Source: Singulisphaera sp. GP187 (GTDB lineage: Bacteria; Planctomycetota; Phycisphaerae; Phycisphaerales; SM1A02). From it: 64,000 nt of DNA. The notes beneath the pieces were generated by a model. That model was not told the origin of the DNA. It did no database searches and saw nothing but the letters and a program-made list of their open reading frames with translations. Positions 1-9,418 of the stretch are shown here, one piece after another. Each line of letters begins with the position of its first letter. The stretch's first letter is position 1. The DNA lies in assembly GCA_945871915.1 (NCBI GenBank), contig CAMBXO010000004.1, positions 124,001 through 188,000 of the forward strand, in the 5' to 3' direction. A program made the translations under genes and the position numbers.

Positions 1-2
1 TC

Positions 3-392
3 ACCGCAGTCTTGAATGGCGAGACCATTCTGGCTCACCAGCAACTGGTGCGTCGCGTGCGCGTAGAACCCGTGGTGCAGGACTTTGCAGTACGGCTCAC
101 GCTTGCAACCCATCCCAAGAGCCAATTTGCAACTCCTCTTGTGAACCAGTATTTCCGCTTTGGCGCGAGCCCCCGTGCTGCACAAACCATTGTGCTCGCG
201 GCCAAAGTCAAGGCACTCTTGGCGGGTCGGTCGTTTGTGAACTCGGACGATCTCAAAACGGTGGCGCTGCCCGCCATGCGTCACAGGGTTCTTACCAACT
301 TCGAGGCGGAAGCTGAAGGCAGAACCACCGACGAGATTCTGCAGAACATTCTTGAGACCGTTCCGGCCACCGCTGATTTGGCAGTGCGCTAG
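3..392 (+). CDS. MoxR-family AAA+ ATPase, C-terminal fragment (5' end outside window)
   Basis: The reading frame is already open at the left edge, so only the last ~130 codons are present. The visible part is the C-terminal helical lid of MoxR ATPases: a GASPRAAQ motif (sensor-2 type arginine), an AGRSFVNSDDL segment matching the 'GR-x-V-x-x-DDv' signature, and RHRVLTNFEAE near the end. MoxR proteins act as chaperone-like ATPases that usually work with von Willebrand factor A-domain and DUF58 proteins; those partners would lie to the left and cannot be seen. Walker A and B are outside the window. The next gene begins 27 bases downstream on the same strand, so the two may be cotranscribed. Confidence 0.88.
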   Translation, partial: TAVLNGETILAHQQLVRRVRVEPVVQDFAVRLTLATHPKSQFATPLVNQYFRFGASPRAAQTIVLAAKVKALLAGRSFVNSDDLKTVALPAMRHRVLTNFEAEAEGRTTDEILQNILETVPATADLAVR

Positions 393-419
393 ACCTCGAT
401 GCTCACACGGAGACCCACC

Positions 420-1403
420 ATGCATGCCATCACCGTCGCCGCTGCCGCCATACTTTCATTGACACTGTCTGCCATGGCGCAGAATGTTGATGGCGGGCCT
501 GAAACAGCCCGCGAAGTGAAACTGCCAGCAACGCCTCCTGCGAACTCACCAGCCACACCGCCAGCGGCGAAATCGGAACCGGCTGACAAAAAATTTACGG
601 TCTCTGGCGGTTACCTCCACCAATTCAATACCTCGCTGAACACTGGGGGTAATTACGCGGCCGATCGTGCTTATGCGGCGTTTGCAAGCCGCTACCAATT
701 GTCCGAGACGCTGCGACTGGATGTCGACCTTGGATATGAGTTTGACCACTATCAATTTCATGGCACTGCACAGGGGCTTGGCAGCACCCTCAACACCGAG
801 ACTTTGAGCGTGGTGCCGCGATTCACTGTTTCACTGGACGATCACTGGACTGTCAGTGCGGCGCCAGTTCTTCAACTCTCAGGTGAATCGCAAGCCAACG
901 CTGGCGACACGATCACTGGTGGGGCCATCGGAAGTTTTCGCTACGCCTTCGATGACACGCATGTGCTTGGTCTTGGATTGCTTGTGAAAAACATGCTCGG
1001 CTCTGGCGTGCTTGTTGTGCCGGCGCCATTGGTGGATTGGGAAATTAAAAAAGGTCTTCGACTGAGCAACATTCGAAGCCCGGAAGCCAATCCATTTGTA
1101 AGTATTGAACTCGAACAAGAATTGTCAGAGCAATTCGACATCGCCCTTGGCGGTGCGTGGCAATTTAGGCAATCGCGTCTTGAAGACAGCGGCGCTAATC
1201 CCAATGGCGTGTTTCAGGAATCCAACACCGCCATCTATGGGCGATTCGAGTGGCACCCCATACCATCGCTGCGGATGGATCTGCTTGTTGGAACAGCGAT
1301 CTATAGCCGCGTTAAAACTCTGGACGGTGGCGGAAATACGCTTACCAGCACCGGCGGCGACCCTTCGTTGGTGCTTGGCGCGTTCATTTCATACAAATTC
1401 TGA
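420..1403 (+). CDS. Secreted beta-barrel-like protein (possibly DUF6268)
   Basis: A 327-residue protein with a cleavable-type signal peptide (hydrophobic AAAAILSLTLSAMA then Gln), a short Pro/Ala-rich linker at about residues 30-50, and then alternating polar/hydrophobic strands ending in a C-terminal phenylalanine (FISYKF). That ending is typical of outer-membrane beta-barrels recognised by BamA. I chose the ATG at 420 because GGAG sits 8 bases upstream and the signal peptide begins cleanly there; an in-frame ATG at 399 would add seven residues. The general pattern reminds me of DUF6268 barrels, but that is recall, not a search result. The substrate or role is unknown. Confidence 0.72.
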   Translation: MHAITVAAAAILSLTLSAMAQNVDGGPETAREVKLPATPPANSPATPPAAKSEPADKKFTVSGGYLHQFNTSLNTGGNYAADRAYAAFASRYQLSETLRLDVDLGYEFDHYQFHGTAQGLGSTLNTETLSVVPRFTVSLDDHWTVSAAPVLQLSGESQANAGDTITGGAIGSFRYAFDDTHVLGLGLLVKNMLGSGVLVVPAPLVDWEIKKGLRLSNIRSPEANPFVSIELEQELSEQFDIALGGAWQFRQSRLEDSGANPNGVFQESNTAIYGRFEWHPIPSLRMDLLVGTAIYSRVKTLDGGGNTLTSTGGDPSLVLGAFISYKF

Positions 1404-1415
1404 TTGGCTGCGTCC

Positions 1416-2663
1416 TCACACCGCCGCTGCGACCAGTGATCGCAGCCGCTTCCCCGCCTCAATCACATTGTCTTGAGAGTTGAATGCACTCACGCGAATA
1501 AATCCCTCCCCGCAGCGACCGAATCCTGCCCCTGGCGTGACAACAAGTTGAGACGCGTGCAGCAGCTGGTCAAAGGCCTGCCAACTTCCAAGTCCATCGG
1601 GGCATTTCAACCACACATAGGGTGCGTGCACACCGCCCCAACACTGCAACCCCAATTCTTCAACGGACGCTCGAAGAATGCGCGCGTTCTCAAGATAAAA
1701 ATCGGTCAGTTCTCGCATCTGGCGCCGACCCTCTGGAGTGCACAGCGCGGCAGCCGCCCGCTGCACCGGCCAACTCACGCCATTACTGCACGTGCCCCAG
1801 TGCCGCATCCACAATCCATGCAGTGGAATTCGTTTGCCATCTGGACAGGATCCCGTCACCTCTTTGGGCACAACCGTGTAGCCGCAACGCAGACCGGTAA
1901 ACCCGCCGTTCTTGGAGAAACTTCTAAATTCCACGGCGCAACTGCGCGCACCCGGTATTTCAAAAATGCTGCGAGGGATCGATTCGTCACGAATGAACGC
2001 CTCGTACGCAGCGTCAAAGAGCAGCAAGGCGTCGTTGGCCTGCGCCCAATCAACCCATGCCTGCAATTCACCACGCGAAATCGTGGCACCCGTCGGATTG
2101 TTTGGAAAGCACAAGTACACAACATCGGCTCGCTCACTCGGTGGCTTGGGAACGAATCCATTGGACGGCGTCCCATCCATATAGATCAATCCGGTGTAGC
2201 GATCTGACGCGTCACACGCGCCAGTACGCCCCGCCATCACATTGGTGTCGACATACACCGGATACACCGGGTCCGGAACGGCAACACGATTCTCGTTTCC
2301 AAGAATCCGAAGAAAGTTGCTGGCATCCGGCTTGCTTCCATCGGACAAAAAAATCTCGTCGTTGGCAATCTGCATGCCTCGATCTCGAAACTCGCTCTGC
2401 GCAATGGCCTCACGCACAAATTCGTGTCCAGTGGGTGGGCCATATCCGCGAAACCGCTTTCGATCCGCTAAATCGTTTGCCCCCTCATGCAGCGCCGCCA
2501 CGGCAACGGCTGGCAATGGCTCCGTGACATCGCCAATACCGCAGCGAATGATGTTGGCTGCTCGATCCGGGTGCGCCGATGCATACGCGTTCACACGACG
2601 AGCGATTTCGGGAAACAAATATCCCGCAGACAACTTGAGAAAGTTTTGATTGATGCTCGCCAT
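1416..2663 (-). CDS. dapL: LL-diaminopimelate aminotransferase
   Basis: A 415-residue fold-type I PLP aminotransferase converting tetrahydrodipicolinate directly to LL-diaminopimelate with glutamate as amino donor, for lysine and peptidoglycan synthesis. The start MASINQNFLKLSAGYLFPEIARR is the characteristic DapL N-terminus, with YLFPEIARRV followed by IIRCGIGDVTEPLP. The PLP lysine lies in SFSKNGGFTGLRCGYTVVP. Other visible elements are FLSDGSKPDASN, VPDPVYPVYVDTN and CFPNNPTGA. The open frame extends further upstream, but the ATG at 2663 fits family length and leaves a 7-base gap after the methyltransferase gene, implying an operon. DapL is the usual route in Chlamydiae and many planctomycetes. 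Confidence 0.95.
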   Translation of the reverse strand: MASINQNFLKLSAGYLFPEIARRVNAYASAHPDRAANIIRCGIGDVTEPLPAVAVAALHEGANDLADRKRFRGYGPPTGHEFVREAIAQSEFRDRGMQIANDEIFLSDGSKPDASNFLRILGNENRVAVPDPVYPVYVDTNVMAGRTGACDASDRYTGLIYMDGTPSNGFVPKPPSERADVVYLCFPNNPTGATISRGELQAWVDWAQANDALLLFDAAYEAFIRDESIPRSIFEIPGARSCAVEFRSFSKNGGFTGLRCGYTVVPKEVTGSCPDGKRIPLHGLWMRHWGTCSNGVSWPVQRAAAALCTPEGRRQMRELTDFYLENARILRASVEELGLQCWGGVHAPYVWLKCPDGLGSWQAFDQLLHASQLVVTPGAGFGRCGEGFIRVSAFNSQDNVIEAGKRLRSLVAAAV

Positions 2664-2670
2664 GGAACGA

Positions 2671-3354
2671 TCAGGAAATTGCGACAGGCTTTCTCTTGCT
2701 CTTGGTCCGTCGTTTTCGCTTGACCACCACTCCATTGGACTTACACAACCGTGTGGCCAAGGCTGGCGGAATGTTGGTGAGAACAAACTCTTGAACACCT
2801 TGATGCTGGCGGCGCAGACTCTTGCCCACCGTTGCAATACCTTTCAGTCGCTTGCGGCCACCAGAGCCCACCAGCGGTGCTTTGAGTGTGCGAACACCCG
2901 CGTATTCAAAATAGGCTAGTTCGCCACCTTCTCGAAGCAACGAGAGCATGGTTCGAAAAATGGAACGGACAAGCGAAGGCGGAAAATTGTTGAACGGAAG
3001 ACCGCACACAATCAGGTCGTACGGACCATCGAGTTGCGCCCGTTCAATTGAAGATTCATGCAAGACCACCGGAATACCACTACGCCGACTGCGAAAGGGT
3101 GCCAGAAGGCGCCGCTCAAGACTTGAGCAAAACGCTGCATTCATTTCCACAATGTCAAAGCGGTCGCCCGCCCGCAAGTGGCGAAGGATGCGTTCGGTAA
3201 AGGGCCCTGTGCCTGCGCCGATTTCTAAGACGCGACGGTGTCCGTCAATCTTTTTCAAGCCCTTGGTCATCGCCCTCGCTAGGGCGGGGCTGCTCGGCCA
3301 CACGCTTCCAGTGTTGCGGATATCTCGAAAGGCTTCGCGTACGAAACGGAACAT
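2671..3354 (-). CDS. PmtA-like SAM-dependent methyltransferase
   Basis: A 227-residue class I SAM methyltransferase. The SAM-binding loop is VLEIGAGTGPFT at about residues 42-53, the acidic ribose ligand is in DIVEMN, and the catalytic-region motif is GLPFNNFP. The N-terminal FRDIRNTGSVWPSSPALARAM resembles the phosphatidylethanolamine N-methyltransferase (PmtA) and KsgA-like group, in which residues just before the Rossmann fold bind membrane or RNA substrate. The C-terminus is very basic (KRKRRTKSKRKP), which might contact phospholipid headgroups or nucleic acid. It is the likely first gene of a two-gene unit with dapL. Phospholipid methylation is the more likely activity by similarity; the substrate cannot be proved from sequence. 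Confidence 0.72.
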   Translation of the reverse strand: MFRFVREAFRDIRNTGSVWPSSPALARAMTKGLKKIDGHRRVLEIGAGTGPFTERILRHLRAGDRFDIVEMNAAFCSSLERRLLAPFRSRRSGIPVVLHESSIERAQLDGPYDLIVCGLPFNNFPPSLVRSIFRTMLSLLREGGELAYFEYAGVRTLKAPLVGSGGRKRLKGIATVGKSLRRQHQGVQEFVLTNIPPALATRLCKSNGVVVKRKRRTKSKRKPVAIS

Positions 3355-3388
3355 GGCTCCAGTCTAACTGTTCAGCGCGCCCGTTCCG

Positions 3389-4489
3389 CTACATCGCTGG
3401 AACAAAACTCTCGTCACCCTTGAGGCCCAGACAGAAGCCCGCGAAAATTTCGCCGATCTGCTCAAGGTCTTTGATCGCTGTCATCTCAACGGTGGTGTGC
3501 ATGTAGCGAATCGGAAGACTGACCAGTCCGCTTGGAATGCCGCCGCGTTTCTGAAAGATGGCATCCGTGTCGGTGCCTGAACGCCCTGGGGTCGCGGCTC
3601 GCTGAATTGTGATGTCCCGCTTGGCAGCAACTTCGAGTAATCGAGCGGTCACTTCGGGCTGCGCGGGACCGCCGATTGCAATTTTTGGTCCCCCACCCAA
3701 TTTAAAGTGACCATGCTGTGCGTGATTAATGCCGGGACTATCCGTTGCATGTCCAACATCGGTGACCAATGCAACATCGGGGTGCAGTGCCTCAGCGATC
3801 ATCGAAGCGCCGTGCAAACCAACTTCCTCCTGCACGGTACTCACGGCCACCACGCGCACCTTCAAATCCTTACGCCGCTCGGCCACAAGGCGCAGACCCT
3901 CCGCAGCTGCAAATGTTCCAATTCGATTGTCCAAGCCGCGAGCAACGATCAACCCGTCCCCCATCAGCATGCTGGTGTCCATACAAACACCGGGATCACC
4001 AATGTTGACCATCGCCTGAGCCGCCGCCATGTCCTTGGCACCAAGGTCGATGTACAGCTCGTGCAACTTTCTTGGCTTCGCGTCACCGTTCTTCTCTTGC
4101 AGGTGGATCGCTGTTGCCCCAATGACACCATGCACCGGATTTTTCACTCCGGGAACCGAACTCTGAAATTGAATGCGCTTGCCCACAATGCTGCCCGCAT
4201 CGATACCGCCAATGCTCTTGCAATAGACATAGCCATTGGAGTCAAAGTGATTCACCATCAAACCGATCTCGTCGGCATGGCCGCACAGCGCCACCGTGAT
4301 CACCTTTGCGCCAGCCTTGGCTGGTTGAAGGTCGATCGACGCAAAACAATTTCCATAAGCGTCGTTCCACACCTTGTCCGCAAAGGGCCTCACATAACTC
4401 AGCCAGACTTGCTGGCCGGCTCGTTCAAAGCCACTTGGACTGGGGGTATCAAGCAGAGTCCGCAGGAAGGTCAGCGAGTCGGGGCGCAT
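3389..4489 (-). CDS. M42-family metallo-aminopeptidase
   Basis: A 366-residue cytosolic zinc/cobalt aminopeptidase of the M42 (tetrahedral TET-type) family. Expected metal ligands and catalytic residues are present: His in CGHADEIG, the bridging Asp in ARGLDNRIG, the catalytic and ligand Glu pair in VQEEVGLHG, Asp in VTDVGHA, and the last His in RYMHTTVE. The PA-like insert (IVGKRIQFQSS...VIGATAIHL) between the first ligand and GLDN is the usual oligomerisation domain. Family members form dodecamers that trim peptides released by larger proteases. A tricorn-type protease lies only 567 bases away, a suggestive partner, although it is on the opposite strand. Confidence 0.9.
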   Translation of the reverse strand: MRPDSLTFLRTLLDTPSPSGFERAGQQVWLSYVRPFADKVWNDAYGNCFASIDLQPAKAGAKVITVALCGHADEIGLMVNHFDSNGYVYCKSIGGIDAGSIVGKRIQFQSSVPGVKNPVHGVIGATAIHLQEKNGDAKPRKLHELYIDLGAKDMAAAQAMVNIGDPGVCMDTSMLMGDGLIVARGLDNRIGTFAAAEGLRLVAERRKDLKVRVVAVSTVQEEVGLHGASMIAEALHPDVALVTDVGHATDSPGINHAQHGHFKLGGGPKIAIGGPAQPEVTARLLEVAAKRDITIQRAATPGRSGTDTDAIFQKRGGIPSGLVSLPIRYMHTTVEMTAIKDLEQIGEIFAGFCLGLKGDESFVPAM

Positions 4490-4572
4490 GGGGAACGGAA
4501 TGTATCCGTTACAGCCTTCGCGAACCGCCTCGCCGACCCCCCAGACGGATAATCGGTGGTAGGCAGAATTGT

Positions 4573-4878
4573 TCAGCCAGCCTGGCGATCGGCAAGGCGA
4601 GCAAATGCCGCCTCAAAATCGCCCAGACTTCTGGCAATCGCCCTTGGCTTTCCAGTGACGCTGTTCATCTTTGCGGCAGCAATAGGAAACGATTCCGCAT
4701 GCGAGGCGGATGATGGTTCAACCATCACTCGACCCAGCCGGATGTTCCTTGCGATTTCCACATTGCTGTCCATGCGTCGCAACAGGTCGCGCAGATGTTC
4801 GAACTTCGACATCGAAGTCGCTGATCCACGGTTTTGACCGTTTGAATTGCCGTTCCCATTCCCTTGTAGTGCATCCAT
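4573..4878 (-). CDS. Small hypothetical protein, 101 aa
   Basis: No family recognised. The main support that it is real is a very strong ribosome binding site (AAAGGGAGGGAG) about 5 bases upstream of the ATG at 4878, and an open frame filling the gap between two genes. The N-terminus is Gly/Asn-rich (residues ~5-15), followed by an amphipathic basic helix (MSKFEHLRDLLRRMDSN) and a second helix at the C-terminus (ARSLGDFEAAFARLADRQ). No signal peptide, membrane segment or cysteine is present. It could be a small coiled-coil regulator, but nothing in the context shows this. It is divergent from the tricorn-type gene, with 177 bases between the start codons holding both promoters. Confidence 0.6.
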   Translation of the reverse strand: MDALQGNGNGNSNGQNRGSATSMSKFEHLRDLLRRMDSNVEIARNIRLGRVMVEPSSASHAESFPIAAAKMNSVTGKPRAIARSLGDFEAAFARLADRQAG

Positions 4879-5055
4879 AATGACTCCCTCCCTTTAAAGA
4901 ACCCTGTTCGGGCCATTCCCTGTCAACTCTCTACACAGTGCATTTCAATCCGGCGAAAAGCAAGAATCTCGGTCTTTGCCCGCCGTTTCAGTTCAACCCC
5001 ATCTACGCAGTTGGATACATTTTTGTGAATCGCCATTTGACAAGGAGAAAGACAT

Positions 5056-8000
5056 ATGCCAAAGGCCCTCGCTACGACCCTTTTTGCTCTGTTGACTTCA
5101 CATGCTGTGGGGGCTGTTGTTGATCTGCCCCGGTATCCAGCCGCAATGCCGGATGGATCAGCAGTGATTTTCAGCTGGCGGGGCGACCTCTGGAGGGTGG
5201 CGGCCACGGGCGGCGAAGCAACGCGGCTGACAACAAATCCGGGCGACGATCTTCGTTCGATTGTGACGCCCGATGGATCCACCATCATTTTTGAGAGTTC
5301 TCGCGAGGGTTCTCGAAATATCTGGTCGATGCCGATGCCTGGCGGAGAGCCGAAGCAAATCACTTTTGGCGATACCCCCGTATTGCTCGGCGGGATCAGC
5401 GTGGATGGAAACGGAAAACTTCTGGTGATGGTGGATTCTATGCGCGAGGGCGATCTGTATCGAGCGCCGAGGCCCTACACGGTTCCATTGGAAGGCGGCC
5501 CTCTCACGCGATTGAACGATGCGTTTGGTTCACGACCCACTGCCAATTCACAGGGCGCCGTTTTATTCGAGCGAGGCGGAAACAGTTGGCTTCGAAGGGG
5601 CTATCGTGGACCTGATGCTCGCGATGTGTGGCTGTTCACTGCTGGGGTGCCTGCTGAGCAAGCGTTTCGACGACTTACCAGTTGGCCTGGCAATGACGGC
5701 CAAGCCCAGTGGGTTGCACCCGATTCATATTTGTATCTCTCCGATCGTGACGGCGCGGTCAATTTGTATCGAAAGACGCTCGCCGACTCGCCCGACTCCG
5801 CTGGCCAGCAATTGACGCAGTTCGCAGATGATCTCACCGGATTTGACGTGAGTGCCGACGGTTCAACGGCGTTTCTCACTCGATGGAACCAATTATTCCG
5901 GCTCGATCTGTCCAAACCAGATGCAAAGCCTGAGGTTTTCGCCATTTCTGCAGCAGCAGACGAAACGGATCCGGTGGAAGTTCGCAAAGTGGACAAGGAC
6001 ATCACCGAAGCGCTTGCAAGCCCTGACGGAAAATCCATGGCCTTTGTTGCGTATGGCGACATCTTTGTTCGCAGCCTTGACGAGAAAGCCGCGGCCGTGC
6101 GTGTGACTTCGCCGCCATTCCATGAACGCGACATTGCGTGGAGTCCAGATGGCACTCGTCTTTTCTTTGTGTCAGATGCAAGCGGCAACGAAGACATTAT
6201 GGAAGCCGTGGTCTCGCGCACACGAAGTGAACTTCGAAAGCAAGCCAAAGCAGCGGCGGCACCGGCTGAGACGCCTACTGCACCGTCTGATGCAAATGCC
6301 GCAACGCCTCCGAGTGAAGTGGTTCCAACACCTCCGGCCCCGGTGGACCCTCGACTCGATCCATCTCGATGGACTGAAGCGATTGCGTTTGATCTTCGCC
6401 CGGTCGCCGCAACACCCAATTCCGAACGCGAGCCGCAGTGCAGTCCTGATGGAAAATCCCTTTCGTTTCGCAGGGGCGGCGACTTAGTTGTTTTGGACCT
6501 TGCTTCAGGAGCCGAGCGCGTTTTCCGCAAGGGATGGGATCAAGAAATCGAGTGGAGGTGGAGTCCAGACTCGAAGTGGCTTTGCTTTGCACAAGATGAT
6601 CGTGATTTCAACCGTGATCTTTGGATTGCTCCTGTGGATGGGTCGGCTGAACCCGTCAACCTTACGCGTCACCCAGACAATGATCGCGCACCCAGATTTA
6701 GTGCCGATGGAAAGTTGCTTGCTTTTCTTTCCAGTCGCGTGGACAACGAGGCTGATGTCTACACACTCACGCTTGATCCATCCGTGGACGCTTTCTCCAA
6801 GTCGGAACTCGAGGCGTACTTCAAGGATGGAACCGAGGCGGCGAAAAAGCGCAAACCACTTCCCGGCCCCAATGCCAAGAAGGTGGGAAAGAAAGATTCC
6901 AACGACAAGCCCGACGCGGTCGACAAGGCCGATTCCAGCGACAAGAAAGATGCTCCAGACAAGGAAGACGTTGTTCCTGAACCCCTCCGGTATCGCCTTG
7001 ACGATGCATATTTGAGAGCCAAGCGCATTTCGAAACTCCCCGGAGATGAGACCGGTCTTGATATCACCCCCGCCGGCGATCGCCTTGTGTTTTCGGGCAA
7101 TGACGGTGGAACGCCCGCCGTGCTGAGTGTGAAATGGGATGGCACCGAACAAAAGAAAGTGGCGCCGGGTGGACGGTCAACCCAAATGAATCTTGCTGGC
7201 GACAAAGTGACCATTTTGCAAACGGGCCGGGTGTCCATGTCACCGCCAGCCGGTGGTGGCGAACCCAAGGCGATCGACTTTACGGCAACAACTCAAATCG
7301 ATCGGCGACCCTGGGGTGATCACCGTTTTCGTGAAGCGGCCCGAACGCTCGGCGACGCGTTTTACGATCCAACAATGAAGGGGCTGGACTGGGCCGCACT
7401 CACCGAGCGGTACAACACGCTGGCCTCCGCTGCTCGAACCGACAATGAATTCGAGTGGTGCATGACTCGCTTGTTTGGCGAACTGAATGCAAGCCATCTT
7501 GGCGTGAACATCAAGCGCGACGAAGATATGCCCACGCGCAGGCCGGTCGGACGACTGGGCATTCGAACCAAACCCGTTCCCGATGGCTTTGAAGTGCTTG
7601 CTCTTCTACCTGAGGGCCCTGCCCTACGGAGCCAAACACCGCTGCAACTGGGTGATGTCATGACCAAGATTGCGGGAGCCCCAATTGCCGCCACCGATTC
7701 ACTTGAGTTGCGGCTGCGAGGGCGTGTCGCTGAGGAACTTGTCGTAACGGTTCGTCGCGCGTCGGCAGATGGCTCTGGCACCGTGGAGGTCGATTGTCTG
7801 ATTACGCCGATCTCCGCGGAGGAGGAAGCTCCGCTTTTGTATAAAGCGGCCGCGGCGCAGGCAGCGGAGTTGGTGCGTGTGTGGAGCAATGGACGGCTTG
7901 GGTACATCCACATTCAGTCGATGAGCCAATCCAGTTTGGAGGACTTTGAGCGTGACTTGTGCGCCGCGGCACAAGGCAAGGATGGATTGCTTGTGGATGT

Positions 8001-8511
8001 TCGGAACAATGGTGGCGGTAGCACTGCAGACCGCGTGCTGGCTAGTCTGATGACGCAGCCGCATGCGTACACCGTGCCGCGAGGAGCGGACGGCACTGAT
8101 CACAATGGCTATCCACAGGATCGTTTGTACATCCAGCGATGGACCTTGCCCGCGAACATGCTCTGCAATGAAAAAAGTTTTTCTAATGCAGAAATCGTGA
8201 GTCACGCCTTCAAACACTTGAAGCGAGGCTCGCTTGTTGGTGAACAAACCTATGGTGGCGTCATCAGCACGGGTGCCACATCACTTGTTGACGGTACGTC
8301 TGTTCGGCTCCCCGTTCGCGGTTGGTACACCCCCGATGGTCGCGACATGGAGAACAACGGCGCCACACCAGACATTCGAATTCCGGCAAACCCCGTCGAC
8401 GAGTCCGCCAATCACGATGCACAATTGAAGGCGGCCGTGGATGACTTGTTGCGGCGAACCGCGTCGCCATCGGCGGTCACGGCCAGCGTAATTCATGACT
8501 TGAAACACTGA
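5056..8511 (+). CDS. Tricorn-type S41 serine protease
   Basis: A 1151-residue exported protease of the tricorn family. After a signal peptide (ALATTLFALLTSHAVGA) come PD40/WD40-like beta-propeller repeats with DGSAVIFSW, DGSTIIFES and SPDGTRLFF motifs over roughly residues 25-590. A PDZ-like region follows at about 830-910. The C-terminal S41 core has LLVDVRNNGGGS and the nucleophile in KSFSNAEI (Ser1043 by count), then QTYGGVISTG. Two linkers are unusual: Ala/Pro-rich at ~395-435, and Lys/Asp-rich at ~598-645. The start has AAGGAGAAAG upstream. Tricorn enzymes degrade peptides from larger proteases, gated by the propellers. The signal peptide suggests periplasmic rather than cytosolic action. 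Confidence 0.92.
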   Translation: MPKALATTLFALLTSHAVGAVVDLPRYPAAMPDGSAVIFSWRGDLWRVAATGGEATRLTTNPGDDLRSIVTPDGSTIIFESSREGSRNIWSMPMPGGEPKQITFGDTPVLLGGISVDGNGKLLVMVDSMREGDLYRAPRPYTVPLEGGPLTRLNDAFGSRPTANSQGAVLFERGGNSWLRRGYRGPDARDVWLFTAGVPAEQAFRRLTSWPGNDGQAQWVAPDSYLYLSDRDGAVNLYRKTLADSPDSAGQQLTQFADDLTGFDVSADGSTAFLTRWNQLFRLDLSKPDAKPEVFAISAAADETDPVEVRKVDKDITEALASPDGKSMAFVAYGDIFVRSLDEKAAAVRVTSPPFHERDIAWSPDGTRLFFVSDASGNEDIMEAVVSRTRSELRKQAKAAAAPAETPTAPSDANAATPPSEVVPTPPAPVDPRLDPSRWTEAIAFDLRPVAATPNSEREPQCSPDGKSLSFRRGGDLVVLDLASGAERVFRKGWDQEIEWRWSPDSKWLCFAQDDRDFNRDLWIAPVDGSAEPVNLTRHPDNDRAPRFSADGKLLAFLSSRVDNEADVYTLTLDPSVDAFSKSELEAYFKDGTEAAKKRKPLPGPNAKKVGKKDSNDKPDAVDKADSSDKKDAPDKEDVVPEPLRYRLDDAYLRAKRISKLPGDETGLDITPAGDRLVFSGNDGGTPAVLSVKWDGTEQKKVAPGGRSTQMNLAGDKVTILQTGRVSMSPPAGGGEPKAIDFTATTQIDRRPWGDHRFREAARTLGDAFYDPTMKGLDWAALTERYNTLASAARTDNEFEWCMTRLFGELNASHLGVNIKRDEDMPTRRPVGRLGIRTKPVPDGFEVLALLPEGPALRSQTPLQLGDVMTKIAGAPIAATDSLELRLRGRVAEELVVTVRRASADGSGTVEVDCLITPISAEEEAPLLYKAAAAQAAELVRVWSNGRLGYIHIQSMSQSSLEDFERDLCAAAQGKDGLLVDVRNNGGGSTADRVLASLMTQPHAYTVPRGADGTDHNGYPQDRLYIQRWTLPANMLCNEKSFSNAEIVSHAFKHLKRGSLVGEQTYGGVISTGATSLVDGTSVRLPVRGWYTPDGRDMENNGATPDIRIPANPVDESANHDAQLKAAVDDLLRRTASPSAVTASVIHDLKH

Positions 8512-8524
8512 CGCGGCGGCGTAG

Positions 8525-9418
8525 TTACTTGCCAATGTCTTCGTTCAGTCGCCGCAAGTCTTTGGCGCCCTGTCGCAAACTGTCCTGCACACTGGCCAGC
8601 AAACCCAGTAATGGAAACTTGCCGCCAAGTGGGCTTGCACCTAACCGACGCAGCAAGGCGTGAGGCACATGGGCTTGCGCCGGCAACTCCTCAAACTCTG
8701 CAAGTTTGCGACCTGGTCTCCAAAAGTCATCAAGACATCCCTCCAGTGGAGGAAGCTGTGCTTTGTGTGCCGGAAGTTGTGGCGTTTTGTGACTCTGAGA
8801 CACCCCAGTCGCGTGCATGGCGCGGGCTTCTTGCAGTCTCTCGAGAAGAATTGTTCCTGAAAGACCTCGCAATGCAAAGACGGCGAGCGGATCCACTTCC
8901 AATCGCTCCGCCAGAAGGCTTGCCACCGCGACGGCGTGCTTGCAAGGCAATTTCTCTCCACATGTGCACTCGACTTGAAACTCGTCATTGAACTTTGGAA
9001 GCAATGCCGTACCACATGCAGCGAAAGGTTTTTCGATGTCTTGCGGCATCTCACCCACCAGCAGACGCGCCGCAAACACGGCTTCGCCCGCCATGGCTCG
9101 AACGACGCCCATCCATTGTTCCTGTGTGGTATGCGGAAGTGACAGACGAACGGAATACGGCCGCGCGGCTCGACCTTGCACCAACGCCTCCACAAACCCC
9201 TGCTCGATACTGAAACTCGCCACTTGGCCACTGAGTGCATATTCCATTCCGAGAACTCGTGCACCCAACGAGGCGCGACTTTCGATCGCGTCCATAAAGG
9301 CCTTGGCAAACCACGGCAGTCCGTTCACGCCGTCCTTGCGACGAAACTTGATTCCGTGACGCACGCGCCGCGGAACATCTTGCTTGTGAGGCTGATTCTG
9401 GGCTGGATTGGCGCTCAT
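8525..9418 (-). CDS. SWIM zinc-finger protein
   Basis: A 297-residue protein whose key feature is a SWIM-type zinc finger (CTCG....CKHAVAVASLL, pattern CxC...CxH) around residues 143-162. SWIM fingers bind nucleic acid or protein and accompany SWI2/SNF2 ATPases, MuDR transposases and MEK kinase-like proteins. The N-terminus is basic and polar; the C-terminal ~80 residues are helical without a known motif. Its ATG overlaps the stop of the upstream SNF2 helicase (ATGA at 9415-9418), so the two are translationally coupled and probably function as a pair. Such SNF2 plus SWIM pairs occur widely in actinobacteria, cyanobacteria and planctomycetes; their target is not established. Confidence 0.87.
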   Translation of the reverse strand: MSANPAQNQPHKQDVPRRVRHGIKFRRKDGVNGLPWFAKAFMDAIESRASLGARVLGMEYALSGQVASFSIEQGFVEALVQGRAARPYSVRLSLPHTTQEQWMGVVRAMAGEAVFAARLLVGEMPQDIEKPFAACGTALLPKFNDEFQVECTCGEKLPCKHAVAVASLLAERLEVDPLAVFALRGLSGTILLERLQEARAMHATGVSQSHKTPQLPAHKAQLPPLEGCLDDFWRPGRKLAEFEELPAQAHVPHALLRRLGASPLGGKFPLLGLLASVQDSLRQGAKDLRRLNEDIGK

